A DNA stretch of 64,000 bases, taken from contig OZ026531.1 in assembly GCA_964019695.1 (NCBI GenBank), positions 7,821,701 to 7,885,700 on the forward strand, given 5' to 3'. The first letter of the stretch is position 1, and each line of letters opens with the position of its first letter. The stretch comes from Loripinus fragilis. Its lineage: Eukaryota; Mollusca; Bivalvia; Lucinida; Lucinidae. The notes under the pieces were generated by a model, which saw only the letters and a program-made list of their open reading frames with translations, searched no databases and was not told the origin of the DNA. Position numbers and translations under genes: made by a program. Positions 49,055 to 62,950 of this stretch are shown here, piece by piece.

Positions 49055-52000
49055 CTCGAAACTGGTGCCAGAAGTTAGCCCCCAACCAGAGCTTCATTGT
49101 GAGGCATTGCGTAAAATTTTCCGTCCCCCGAGTGCCGAGCAATAGCCCCTGAAAGGGCTTTCGGCACAATTTTCACGCCCTTATTTGAGCCACTTGTAGC
49201 CGAAGGAATTTTGCGCAAATGACTGAGAGGTGCTCCTGGGCACTGCTCGTCACTTTGCAATAGGTTCCGGGGCTTTTCGCGAAGGTCGCGTTTTCTCAAA
49301 CTTTGAGGGCATTAGTGGGTGGGGTGTGAAAACCTCCGAATGCATGGTTCTCAGCTCCTGCTGTGGGCAGCAAGCCAATTTTTTTTCCAAAATGTTGACC
49401 TATAAAAGAGCTTACTCGGGTGTGAAAATTATCATTGTGCGCGCGCGCCCCGGACCGCAATTATGATATTTCCTGTTTTCCCATAGGGCCCAAGGCAAAT
49501 GGGGATAGCGGTTGTACGCGCTTTCTAAGGCTCTGATCGCTCTTAGATTTTGCACGCGGATAGGGCCAACAGAGGCGCAGGTATTGCCATGCGCACCCGC
49601 CCACAACAATGTTTCGATACCGAGTTATCGGGGTGTGGAAGTCCGCCGCCCCGAAGCTTTACGCGCTTCCGTCTCGCGAACTACTATTTTCATCATGCCC
49701 ACACGGGCATCAGTTTGTAGTACCGGCGGCCGCCTACAAATGGTGAAAATTTCAAAGCGTTCCGTCGGGAAATTAAAAAGTTATGAGCATTAGAAGATCT
49801 TCCCATTAGGCCCCATTAGGCCACAGTAGCCGATCCGGCCTAAAACTTGCTCGGGTCACTTTCACGGACGGGCTCGAAACTGGTGCCAGAAGTTAGCCCC
49901 CAACCAGAGCTTCATTGTGAGGCATTGCGTAAAATTTTCCGTCCCCCGAGTGCCGAGCAATAGCCCCTGAAAGGGCTTTCGGCACAATTTTCACGCCCTT
50001 ATTTGAGCCACTTGTAGCCGAAGGAATTTTGCGCAAATGACTGAGAGTTGCTCCTGGGCACTGCTCATCACTTTGCAATAGGTTCCGGGGCTTTTCGCGA
50101 AGGTCGCGTTTTCTCAAACTTTGAGGGCATTAGTGGGTGGGGTGTGAAAACCTCCGAATGCATGGTTCTCAGCTCCTGCTGTGGGCAGCAAGCCAATTTT
50201 TTTTCCAAAATGTTGACCTATAAAAGAGCTTACTCGGGTGTGAAAATTATCATTGTGCGCGCGCGCCCCGGACCGCAATTATGATATTTCCTGTTTTCCC
50301 ATAGGGCCCAAGGCAAATGGGGATAGCGGTTGCACGCGCTTTCTAAGGCTCTGATTGCTTTTAGATTTTGCACGCAGATAGGGCCAACAGAGGCGCAGGT
50401 ATTGCCATGCGCACCCGCCCGCAACAATGTTTCGATACCGAGTTATCGGGGTGTGGAAGTCCGCCGCCCCGAAGCTTTACGCGCTTCCGTCTCGCGAACT
50501 ACTATTTTCATCATGCCCACACGGGCATCAGTTTGTAGTACCGGAGGCCGTCTACAAATGGTGAAAATTTCAAAGCGTTCCGTCGGGAAATTAAAAAGTT
50601 ATGAGCATTAGAAGATCTTCCCATTAGGCCCCATTAGGCCACAGTAGCCGACCCGGCCTAAAACTTGCGCGGGTCACTTTCAAGGACGGGCTCGAAACTG
50701 GTGCCAGAAGTTAGCCCCCGACCAGAGCTTCATTGTGAGGCATTGCGTAAAATTTTCCGTCCCCCGAGTGCCGAGCAATAGCCCCTGAAAGGGCTTTCGG
50801 CACAATTTTCACGCCCTTATTTGAGCCACTTGTAGCCGAAGGAATTTTGCGCAAATGACAGAGAGGTGCTCCTGGGCACTGCTCATCACTTTGCAATAGG
50901 TTCCGGGGCTTTTCGCGAAGGTCGCGTTTTCTCAAACTTTGAGGGCATTAGTGGGTGGTGTGTGAAAACCTCCGAATGCATGGTTCTCAGCTCCTGCTTT
51001 GGGCAGCAAGCCAATTTTTTTTCCAAAATGTTGACCTATAAAAGAGCTTACTCGGGTGTGAAAATTATCATTGTGCGCGCGTGCCCCGGACCGCAATTAT
51101 GATATTTCCTCTTCCCATAGGGCCCAAGGCAAATGGGGATAGCGATTGCATGCGCTTTCTAAGGCTCTGATCGCTTTTAGATTTTGCACGCGGATAGGGC
51201 CAACAGAGGCGCAGGTATTGCCATGCGCACCCGCCCGCAACAATGTTTCGATACCGAGTTATCGGGGTGTGGAAGTCCGCCGCCCCGAAGCTTTACGCGC
51301 TTCCGTCTCGCGAACTACTATTTTCATCATGCCCACACGGGCATCAGTTTGTAGTACCGGAGGCCGTCTACAAATGGTGAAAATTTCAAAGCGTTCCGTC
51401 GGGAAATTAAAAAGTTATGAGCATTAGAAGATCTTCCCATTAGGCCCCATTAGGCCACAGTAGCCGACCCGGCCTAAAACTTGCGCGGGTCACTTTCATG
51501 GACGGGCTCGAAACTGGTGCCAGAAGTTAGCCCCCAACCAGAGCTTCATTGTGAGGCATTGCGTAAAATTTTCCGTCCCCCGAGTGCCGAGCAATAGCCC
51601 CTGAAAGGGCTTTCGGCACAATTTTCACGCCCTTATTTGAGCCACTTGTAGCCGAAGGAATTTTGCGCAAATGACTGAGAGGTGCTCCTGGGCACTGCTC
51701 ATCACTTTGCAATAGGTTCCGGGGCTTTTCGCGAAGGTCGCGTTTTCTCAAACTTTGAGGGCATTAGTGGGGGGGGTGTGAAAACCTCCGAATGCATGGT
51801 TCTCAGCTCCTGCTGTGGGCAGCAAGCCAATTTTTTTTCCAAAATGTTGACCTATAAAAGAGCTTACTCGGGTGTGAAAATTATCATTGTGCGCGCGCGC
51901 CCTGGACCGCAATTATGATATTTCCTGTTTTCCCATAGGGCCCAAGGCAAATGGGGATAGCGGTTGCACGCGCTTTCTAAGGCTCTGATTGCTTTTAGAT

Positions 52001-55000
52001 TTTGCACGCAGATAGGGCCAACAGAGGCGCAGGTATTGCCATGCGCACCCGCCCGCAACAATGTTTCGATACCGAGTTATCGGGGTGTGGAAGTCCGCCG
52101 CCCCGAAGCTTTACGCGCTTCCGTCTCGCGAACTACTATTTTCATCATGCCCACACGGGCATCAGTTTGTAGTACCGGAGGCCGTCTACAAATGGTGAAA
52201 ATTTCAAAGCGTTCCGTCGGGAAATTAAAAAGTTATGAGCATTAGAAGATCTTCCCATTAGGCCCCATTAGGCCACAGTAGCCGACCCGGCCTAAAACTT
52301 GCGCGGGTCACTTTCACGGACGGGCTCGAAACTGGTGCCAGAAGTTAGCCCCCGACCAGAGCTTCATTGTGAGGCATTGCGTAAAATTTTCCGTCCCCCG
52401 AGTGCCGAGCAATAGCCCCTGAAAGGGCTTTCGGCACAATTTTCACGCCCTTATTTGAGCCACTTGTAGCCGAAGGAATTTTGCGCAAATGACTGAGAGG
52501 TGCTCCTGGGCACTGCTCATCACTTTGCAATAGGTTCCGGGGCTTTTCGCGAAGGTCGCGTTTTCTCAAACTTTGAGGGCATTAGTGGGTGGTGTGTGAA
52601 AACCTCCGAATGCATGGTTCTCAGCTCCTGCTTTGGGCAGCAAGCCAATTTTTTTTCCAAAATGTTGACCTATAAAAGAGCTTACTCGGGTGTGAAAATT
52701 ATCATTGTGCGCGCGTGCCCCGGACCGCAATTATGATATTTCCTCTTCCCATAGGGCCCAAGGCAAATGGGGATAGCGATTGCATGCGCTTTCTAAGGCT
52801 CTGATCGCTTTTAGATTTTGCACGCGGATAGGGCCAACAGAGGCGCAGGTATTGCCATGCGCACCCGCCCGCAACAATGTTTCGATACCGAGTTATCGGG
52901 GTGTGGAAGTCCGCCGCCCCGAAGCTTTACGCGCTTCCGTCTCGCAAACTACTATTTTCATCATGCCCACACGGGCATCAGTTTGTAGTACCGGAGGCCG
53001 TCTACAAATGGTGAAAATTTCAAAGCGTTCCGTCGGGAAATTAAAAAGTTATGAGCATTAGAAGATCTTCCCATTAGGCCCCATTAGGCCACAGTAGCCG
53101 ATCCGGCCTAAAACTTGCGCGGGTCACTTTCACGGACGGGCTCGAAACTGGTGCCAGAAGTTAGCCGCCGACCAGAGCTTCATTGTGAGGCATTGCGTAA
53201 AATTTTCCGTCCCCCGAGTGCCGAGCAATAGCCCCTGAAAGGGCTTTCGGCACAATTTTCACGCCCTTATTTGAGCCACTTGTAGCCGAAGGAATTTTGC
53301 GCAAATGACTGAGAGGTGCTCCTGGGCACTGCTCATCACTTTGCAATAGGTTCCGGGGCTTTTCGCGAAGGTCGCGTTTTCTCAAACTTTGAGGGCATTA
53401 GTGGGTGGGGTGTGAAAACCTCCGAATGCATGGTTCTCAGCTCCTGCTGTGGGCAGCAAGCCATTTTTTTTTCCAAAATGTTGACCTATAAAAGAGCTTA
53501 CTCGGGTGTGAAAATTATCATTGTGCGCGCGCGCCCCGGACCGCAATTATGATATTTCCTGTTTTCCCATAGGGCCCAAGGCAAATGGGGATAGCGGTTG
53601 TACGCGCTTTCTAAGGCTCTGATCGCTTTTAGATTTTGCACGCGGATAGGGCCAACAGAGGCGCAGGTATTGCCATGCGCACCCGCCCGCAACAATGTTT
53701 CGATACCGAGTTATCGGGGTGTGGAAGTCCGCCGCCCCGAAGCTTTACGCGCTTCCGTCTCGCGAACTACTATTTTCATCATGCCCACACGGGCATCAGT
53801 TTGTAGTACCGGAGGCCGTCTACAAATGGTGAAAATTTCAAAGCGTTCCGTCGGGAAATTAAAAAGTTATGAGCATTAGAAGATCTTCCCATTAGGCCCC
53901 ATTAGGCCACAGTAGCCGACCCGGCCTAAAACTTGCGCGGGTCACTTTCACGGACGGGCTCGAAACTGGTGCCAGAAGTTAGCCCCCAACCAGAGCTTCA
54001 TTGTGAGGCATTGCGTAAAATTTTCCGTCCCCCGAGTGCCGAGCAATAGCCCCTGAAAGGGCTTTCGGCACAATTTTCACGCCCTTATTTGAGCCACTTG
54101 TAGCCGAAGGAATTTTGCGCAAATGACTGAGAGGTGCTCCTGGGCACTGCTCATCACTTTGCAATAGGTTCCGGGGCTTTTCGCGAAGGTCGCGTTTTCT
54201 CAAACTTTGAGGGCATTAGTGGGTGGGGTGTGAAAACCTCCGAATGCATGGTTCTCAGCTCCTGCTGTGGGCAGCAAGCCAATTTTTTTTCCAAAATGTT
54301 GACCTATAAAAGAGCTTACTCGGGTGTGAAAATTATCATTGTGCACGCGCGCCCCGGACCGCAATTATGATATTTCCTGTTTTCCCATAGGGCCCAAGGC
54401 AAATGGGGATAGCGGTTGTACGCGCTTTCTAAGGCTCTGATCGCTCTTAGATTTTGCACGCGGATAGGGCCAACAGAGGCGCAGGTATTGCCATGTGCAC
54501 CCGCCCGCAACAATGTTTCGATACCGAGTTATCGGGGTGTGGAAGTCCGCCGCCCCGAAGCTTTACGCGCTTCCGTCTCGCGAACTACTATTTTCATCAT
54601 GCCCAAACGGGCATCAGTTTGTAGTACCGGAGGCCGTCTACAAATGGTGAAAATTTCAAAGCGTTCCGTCGGGAAATTAAAAAGTTATGTGCATTAGAAG
54701 ATCTTCCCATTAGGCCCCATTAGGCCACAGTAGCCAACCCGGCCTAAAACTTGCGCGGGTCACTTTCACGGACGGGCTCGAAACTGGTGCCAGAAGTTAG
54801 CCCCCGACCAGAGCTTCATTGTGAGGCATTGCGTAAAATTTTCCGTCCCCCGAGTGCCGAGCAATAGCCCCTGAAAGGGCTTTCGGCACAATTTTCACGC
54901 CCTTATTTGAGCCACTTGTAGCCGAAGGAATTTTGCGCAAATGACTGAGAGGTGCTCCTGGGCACTGCTTATCACTTTGCAATAGGTTCCGGGGCTTTTC

Positions 55001-58000
55001 GCGAAGGTCGCATTTTCTCAAACTTTGAGGGCATTAGTGGGTGGTGTGTGAAAACCTCCGAATGCATGGTTCTCAGCTCCTGCTTTGGGCAGCAAGCCAA
55101 TTTTTTTTCCAAAATGTTGACCTATAAAAGAGCTTAATCGGGTGTGAAAATTATCATTGTGCGCGCGTGCCCCGGACCGCAATTATGATATTTCCTCTTC
55201 CCATAGGGCCCAAGGCAAATGGGGATAGCGATTGCACGCGCTTTCTAAGGCTCTGATCGCTTTTAGATTTTGCACGCGGATAGGGCCAACAGAGGCGCAG
55301 GTATTGCCATGCGCACCAGCCCGCAACAATGTTTCGATACCGAGTTATCGGGGTGTGGAAGTCCGCCGCCCCGAAGCTTTACGCGCTTCCGTCTCGCAAA
55401 CTACTATTTTCATCATGCCCACACGGGCATCAGTTTGTAGTACCGGAGGCCGTCTACAAATGGTGAAAATTTCAAAGCGTTCCGTCGGGAAATTAAAAAG
55501 TTATGAGCATTAGAAGATCTTCCCATTAGGCCCCATTAGGCCACAGTAGCCGATCCGGCCTAAAACTTGCGCGGGTCACTTTCACGGACGGGCTCGAAAC
55601 TGGTGCCAGAAGTTAGCCCCCGACCAGAGCTTCATTGTGAGGCATTGCGTAAAATTTTCCGTCCCCCGAGTGCCGAGCAATAGCCCCTGAAAGGGCTTTC
55701 GGCACAATTTTCACGCCCTTATTTGAGCCACTTGTAGCCGAAGGAATTTTGCGCAAATGACTGAGAGGTGCTCCTGGGCACTGCTCATCACTTTGCAATA
55801 GGTTCCGGGGCTTTTCGCGAAGGTCGCGTTTTCTCAAACTTTGAGGGCATTAGTGGGTGGGGTGTGAAAACCTCCGAATGCATGGTTCTCAGCTCCTGCT
55901 GTGGGCAGCAAGCCATTTTTTTTTCCAAAATGTTGACCTATAAAAGAGCTTACTCGGGTGTGAAAATTATCATTGTGCGCGCGCGCCCCGGACCGCAATT
56001 ATGATATTTCCTGTTTTCCCATAGGGCCCAAGGCAAATGGGGATAGCGGTTGTACGCGCTTTCTAAGGCTCTGATCGCTTTTAGATTTTGCACGCGGATA
56101 GGGCCAACAGAGGCGCAGGTATTGCCATGCGCACCCACCCACAACAATGTTTCGATACCGAGTTATCGGGGTGTGGAAGTCCGCCGCCCCGAAGCTTTAC
56201 GCGCTTCCGTCTCGCGAACTACTATTTTCATCATGCCCACACGGGCATCAGTTTGTAGTACCGGAGGCCGTCTACAAATGGTGAAAATTTCAAAGCGTTC
56301 CGTCGGGAAATTAAAAAGTTATGAGCAGTAGAAGATCTTCCCATTAGGCCCCATTAGGCCACAGTAGCCGACCCGGCCTAAAACTTGCGCGGGTCACTTT
56401 CACGGACGGGCTCGAAACTGGTGCCAGAAGTTAGCCCCCAACCAGAGCTTCATTGTGAGGCATTGCGTAAAATTTTCCGTCCCCCGAGTGCCGAGCAATA
56501 GCCCCTGAAAGGGCTTTCGGCACAATTTTCACGCCCTTATTTGAGCCACTTGTAGCCGAAGGAATTTTGCGCAAATGACTGAGAGGTGCTCCTGGGCACT
56601 GCTCATCACTTTGCAATAGGTTCCGGGGCTTTTCGCGAAGGTCGCGTTTTCTCAAACTTTGAGGGCATTAGTGGGTGGGGTGTGAAAACCTCCGAATGCA
56701 TGGTTCTCAGCTCCTGCTGTGGGCAGCAAGCCAATTTTTTTTCCAAAATGTTGACCTATAAAAGAGCTTACTCGGGTGTGAAAATTATCATTGTGCGCGC
56801 GCGCCCCGGACCGCAATTATGATATTTCCTGTTTTCCCATAGGGCCCAAGGCAAATGGGGATAGCGGTTGTACGCGCTTTCTAAGGCTCTGATCGCTCTT
56901 AGATTTTGCACGCGGATAGGGCCAACAGAGGCGCAGGTATTGCCATGCGCACCTGCCCACAACAATGTTTCGATACCGAGTTATCGGGGTGTGGAAGTCC
57001 GCCACCCCGAAGCTTTACGCGCTTCCGTCTCGCGAACTACTATTTTCATCATGCCCACACGGGCATCAGTTTGTAGTACCGGAGGCCGCCTACAAATGGT
57101 GAAAATTTCAAAGCGTTCCGTCGGGAAATTTAAAAGTTATGAGCATTAGAAGATCTTCCCATTAGGCCCCATTAGGCCACAGTAGCCGATCCGGCCTAAA
57201 ACTTGCGCGGGTCACTTTCACGGACGGGCTCGAAACTGGTGCCAGAAGTTAGCCCCCGACCAGAGCTTCATTGTGAGGCATTGCGTAAAATTTTCCGTCC
57301 CCCGAGTGCCGAGCAATAGCCCCTGAAAGGGCTTTCGGCACAATTTTCACGCCCTTATTTGAGCCACTTGTAGCCGAAGGAATTTTGCGCAAATGACTGA
57401 GAGGTGCTCCTGGGCACTGCTCATCACTTTGCAATAGGTTCCGGGGCTTTTCGCGAAGGTCGCGTTTTCTCAAACTTTGAGGGCATTAGTGGGTGGGGTG
57501 TGAAAACCTCCGAATGCATGGTTCTCAGCTCCTGCTGTGGGCAGCAAGCCAATTTTTTTTCCAAAATGTTGACCTATTAAAGAGCTTACTCGGGTGTGAA
57601 AATTATCATTGTGCGCGCGCGCCCCGGACCGCAATTATGATATTTCCTGTTTTCCCATAGGGCCCAAGGCAAATGGGGATAGCGGTTGCACGCGCTTTCT
57701 AAGGCTCTGATCGCTTTTAGATTTTGCACGCAGATAGGGCCAACAGAGGCGCAGGTATTGCCATGCGCACCCGCCCGCAACAATGTTTCGATACCGAGTT
57801 ATCGGGGTGTGGAAGTCTGCCGCCCCGAAGCTTTACGCGCTTCCGTCTCGCGAACTACTATTTTCATCATGCCCACACGGGCATCAGTTTGTAGTACCGG
57901 AGGCCGTCTACAAATGGTGAAAATTTCAAAGCGTTCCGTCGGGAAATTAAAAAGTTATGAGCATTAGAAGATCTTCCCATTAGGCCCCATTAGGCCACAG

Positions 58001-58860
58001 TAGCCGACCCGGCCTAAAACTTGCGCGGGTCACTTTCACGGACGGGCTCGAAACTGGTGCCAGAAGTTAGCCCCCGACCAGAGCTTCATTGTGAGGCATT
58101 GCGTAAAATTTTCCGTCCCCCGAGTGCCGAGCAATAGCCCCTGAAAGGGCTTTCGGCACAATTTTCACGCCCTTATTTGAGCCACTTGTAGCCGAAGGAA
58201 TTTTGCGCAAATGACTGAGAGGTGCTCCTGGGCACTGCTCATCACTTTGCAATAGGTTCCGGGGCTTTTCGCGAAGGTCGCGTTTTCTCAAACTTTGAGG
58301 GCATTAGTGGGTGGTGTGTGAAAACCTCCGAATGCATGGTTCTCAGCTCCTGCTTTGGGCAGCAAGCCAATTTTTTTTCCAAAATGTTGACCTATAAAAG
58401 AGCTTACTCGGGTGTGAAAATTATCATTGTGCGCGCGCCCCGGACCGCAATTATGATATTTCCTCTTCCCATAGGGCCCAAGGCAAATGGGGATAGCGAT
58501 TGCACGCGCTTTCTAAGGCTCTGATCGCTTTTAGATTTTGCACGCGGATAGGGCCAACAGAGGCGCAGGTATTGCCATGCGCACCCGCCCGCAACAATGT
58601 TTCGATACCGAGTTATCGGGGTGTGGAAGTCCGCCGCCCCGAAGCTTTACGCGCTTCCGTCTCGCAAACTACTATTTTCATCATGCCCACACGGGCATCA
58701 GTTTGTAGTACCGGAGGCCGTCTACAAATGGTGAAAATTTCAAAGCGTTCCGTCGGGAAATTAAAAAGTTATGAGCATTAGAAGATCTTCCCATTAGGCC
58801 CCATTAGGCCACAGTAGCCGATCCGGCCTAAAACTTGCGCGGGTCACTTTCACGGACGGG
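49055..58860. repeat. Tetrameric I-R-Q-F higher-order repeat with dropped members
   Basis: Type I has GCCATTTTTTTTTCC; R has GATCGCTCTTAG; Q has CACGCAGATAG; F has CTGCTTTGGGC together with TTTCCTCTTCCC, a 2-bp shortening. Units and types are: 49055 R, 49873 Q, 50691 F, 51507 Q, 52325 F, 53141 I, 53959 R, 54777 F, 55593 I, 56411 R, 57229 Q, 58047 F. The order R-Q-F / Q-F / I-R-F / I-R-Q-F fits one ancestral four-monomer unit with loss of one or two members in some repeats. F units are 816 or 814 bp; the last also lost one GC step. Confidence 0.85.
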
Positions 58861-61800
58861 CTCGAAACTGGTGCCAGAAGTTAGCCCCCGACCAGAGCTT
58901 CATTGTGAGGCATTGCGTAAAATTTTCCGTCCCCCGAGTGCCGAGCAATAGCCCCTGAAAGGGCTTTCGGCACAATTTTCACGCCCTTATTTGAGCCACT
59001 TGTAGCCGAAGGAATTTTGCGCAAATGACTGAGAGGTGCTCCTGGGCACTGCTCATCACTTTGCAATAGGTTCCGGGGCTTTTCGCGAAGGTCGCGTTTT
59101 CTCAAACTTTGAGGGCATTAGTGGGTGGGGTGTGAAAACCTCCGAATGCATGGTTCTCAGCTCCTGCTGTGGGCAGCAAGCCAATTTTTTTTCCAAAATG
59201 TTGACCTATAAAAGAGCTTACTCGGGTGTGAAAATTATCATTGTGCGCGCGCGCCCCGGACCGCAATTATGATATTTCCTGTTTTCCCATAGGGCCCAAG
59301 GCAAATGGGGATAGCGGTTGTACGCGCTTTCTAAGGCTCTGATCGCTTTTAGATTTTGCACGCGGATAGGGCCAACAGAGGCGCAGGTATTGCCATGCGC
59401 ACCCGCCCGCAACAATGTTTCGATACCGAGTTATCGGGGTGTGGAAGTCCGCCGCCCCGAAGCTTTACCCGCTTCCGTCTCGCGAACTACTATTTTCATC
59501 ATGCCCACACGGGCATCAGTTTGTAGTACCGGAGGCCGTCTACAAATGGTGAAAATTTCAAAGCGTTCCGTCGGGAAATTAAAAAGTTATGAGCATTAGA
59601 AGATCTTCCCATTAGGCCCCATTAGGCCACAGTAGCCGATCCGGCCTAAAACTTGCGCGGGTCACTTTCACGGACGGGCTCGAAACTGGTGCCAGAAGTT
59701 AGCCCCTGACCAGACCTTCATTGTGAGGCATTGCGTAAAATTTTCCGTCCCCCGAGTGCCGAGCAATAGCCCCTGAAAGGGCTTTCGGCACAATTTTCAC
59801 GCACTTATTTGAGCCACTTGTAGCCGAAGGAATTTTGCGCAAATGACTGAGAGGTGCTCCTGGGCACTGCTCATCACTTTGCAATAGGTTCCGGGGCTTT
59901 TCGCGAAGGTCGCGTTTTCTCAAACTTTGAGGGCATTAGTGGGTGGGGTGTGAAAACCTCCGAATGCATGGTTCTCAGCTCCTGCTGTGGGCAGCAAGCC
60001 AATTTTTTTTCCAAAATGTTGACCTATAAAAGAGCTTACTCGGGTGTGAAAATTATCATTGTGCGCGCGCGCCCCGGACCGCAATTATGATATTTCCTGT
60101 TTTCCCATAGGGCCCAAGGCAAATGGGGATAGCGGTTGCACGCGCTTTCTAAGGCTCTGATCGCTTTTAGATTTTGCACGCGGATAGGGCCAACAGAGGC
60201 GCAGGTATTGCCATGCGCACCCGCCCGCAACAATGTTTCGATACCGAGTTATCGGGGTGTGGAAGTCCGCCGCCCCGAAGCTTTACGCGCTTCCGTCTCG
60301 CGAACTACTATTTTCATCATGCCCACACGGGCATCAGTTTGTAGTACCGGAGGCCGTCTACAAATGGTGAAAATTTCAAAGCGTTCCGTCGGGAAATTAA
60401 AAAGTTATGAGCATTAGAAGATCTTCCCATTAGGCCCCATTATGCCACAGTAGCCGACCCGGCCTAAAACTTGCGCGGGTCACTTTCACGGACGGGCTCG
60501 AAACTGGTGCCAGAAGTTAGCCCCCGACCAGAGCTTCATTGTGAGGCATTGCGTAAAATTTTCTGTCCCCCGAGTGCCGAGCAATAGCCCCTGAAAGGGC
60601 TTTCAGCACAATTTTCACGCCCTTATTTGAGCCACTTGTAGCCGAAGGAATTTTGCGCAAATGACTGAGAGGTGCTCCTGGGCACTGCTCATCACTTTGC
60701 AATAGGTTCCGGGGCTTTTCGCGAAGGTCGCGTTTTCTCAAACTTTGAGGGCATTAGTGGGTGGGGTGTGAAAACCTCCGAATGCATGGTTCTCAGCTCC
60801 TGCTGTGGGCAGCAAGCCAATTTTTTTTCCAAAATGTTGACCTATAAAAGAGCTTACTCGGGTGTGAAAATTATCATTGTGCGCGCGCGCCCCGGACCGC
60901 AATTATGATATTTCCTGTTTTCCCATAGGGCCCAAGGCAAATGGGGATAGCGGTTGTACGCGCTTTCTAAGGCTCTGATCGCTTTTAGATTTTGCACGCG
61001 GATAGGGCCAACGGAGGCACAGGTATTGCCATGCGCACCCGCCCGCAACAATGTTTCGATACCGAGTTATCGGGGTGTGAAAGTCGGCCGCTCCGAAGCT
61101 TTACGCGCTTCCGTCTCGCGAACTACTATTTTCATCATGCCCACACGGGCATCAGTTTGTAGTACCGGAGGCCGTCTACAAATGGTGAAAATTTCAAAGC
61201 ATTCCGTCGGGAAATTAAAAAGTTATGAGCATTAGAAGATCTTCCCATTAGGCCCCATTAGGCCACAGTAGCCGACCCGGCCTAAAACTTGCGCGGGTCA
61301 CTTTCACGGACGGGCTCGAAACTGGTGCCAGAAGTTAGCCCCCGACCAGAGCTTCATTGTGAGGCATTGCGTAAAATTTTCCGTCCCCCGAGTGCCGAGC
61401 AATAGCCCCTGAAAGGGCTTTCGGCACAATTTTCACGCCCTTATTTGAGCCACTTGTAGCCGAAGGAATTTTGCGCAAATGACTGAGAGGTGCTCCTGGG
61501 CACTGCTCATCACTTTGCAATAGGTTCCGAGGCTTTTCGCGAAGGTCGCGTTTTCTCAAACTTTGAGGGCATTAGTGGGTGGGGTGTGAAAACCTCCGAA
61601 TGCATGGTTCTCAGCTCCTGCTGTGGGCAGCAAGCCAATTTTTTTTCCAAAATGTTGACCTATAAAAGAGCTTACTCGGGTGTGAAAATTATCATTGTGC
61701 GCGCGCGCCCCGGACCGCAATTATGATATTTCCTGTTTTCCCATAGGGCCCAAGGCAAATGGGGATAGCGGTTGCACGCGCTTTCTAAGGCTCTGATCGC

Positions 61801-62950
61801 TTTTAGATTTTGCACGAGGATAGGGCCAACAGAGGCGCAGGTATTGCCATGCGCACACGCCCGCAACAATGTTTCGATACCGAGTTATCGGGGTGTGGAA
61901 GTCCGCCGCCCCGAAGCTTTACGCGCTTCCGTCTCGCGACATACTATTTTCATCATGCCCACACGGGCATCAGTTTGTAGTACCGGAGGCCGTCTACAAA
62001 TGGTGAAAATTTCAAAGCGTTCCGTCGGGAAATTAAAAAGTTATGAGCATTAGAAGATCTTCCCATTAGGCCCCATTAGGCCACAGTAGCCGACCCGGCC
62101 TAAAACTTGCGCGGGTCACTTTCACGGACGGGCTCGAAACTGGTGCCAGAAGTTAGCCCCCGACCAGAGCTTCATTGTGAGGCATTGCGTAAAATTTTCC
62201 GTCCCCCGAGTGCCGAGCAATAGCCCCTGAAAGGGCTTTCGGCACAATTTTCACGCCTTTATTTGAGCCACTTGTAGCCGAAGGAATTTTGCGCAAATGA
62301 CTGAGAGGTGCTCCTGGGCACTGCTCATCACTTTGCAATAGGTTCCGGGGCTTTTCGCGAAGGTCGCGTTTTCTCAAACTTTGAGGGCATTAGTGGGTGG
62401 GGTGTGAATACCTCCGAATGCATGGTTCTCAGCTCCTGCTGTGGGCAGCAAGCCAATTTTTTTTCCAAAATGTTGACCTATAAAAGAGCTTACTCGGGTG
62501 TGAAAATTATCATTGTGCGCGTGCGCCCCGGACCGCAATTATGATATTTCCTGTTTTCCCATAGGGCCCAAGGCAAATGGGGATAGCGGTTGCACGCGCT
62601 TTCTAAGGCTCTGATCGCTTTTAGATTTTGCACGCGGATAGGGCCAACAGAGGCGCAGGTATTGCCATGCGCACCCGCCCGCAACAATGTTTCGATACCG
62701 AGTTATCGGGGTGTGGAAGTCCGCCGCCCCGAAGCTTTACGCGCTTCCGTCTCGCGAACTACTATTTTCATCATGCCCACACGGGCATCAGTTTGTAGTA
62801 CCGGAGGCCGTCTACAAATGGTGAAAATTTCAAAGCGTTCCGTCGGGAAATTAAAAAGTTATGAGCATTAGAAGATCTTCCCATTAGGCCCCATTAGGCC
62901 ACAGTAGCCGATCCGGCCTAAAACTTGCGCGGGTCACTTTCACGGACGGG
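58861..62950. repeat. Uniform subfamily B monomers
   Basis: Units start at 58861, 59679, 60497, 61315 and 62133, all 818 bp. They lack the C, F, I, Q and R markers of the block to the left. Differences are scattered single bases, for example GCACTTATTTG near 59803 and the three close changes GTGTGAAAGTCGGCCGCTCC near 61075. Confidence 0.88.
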
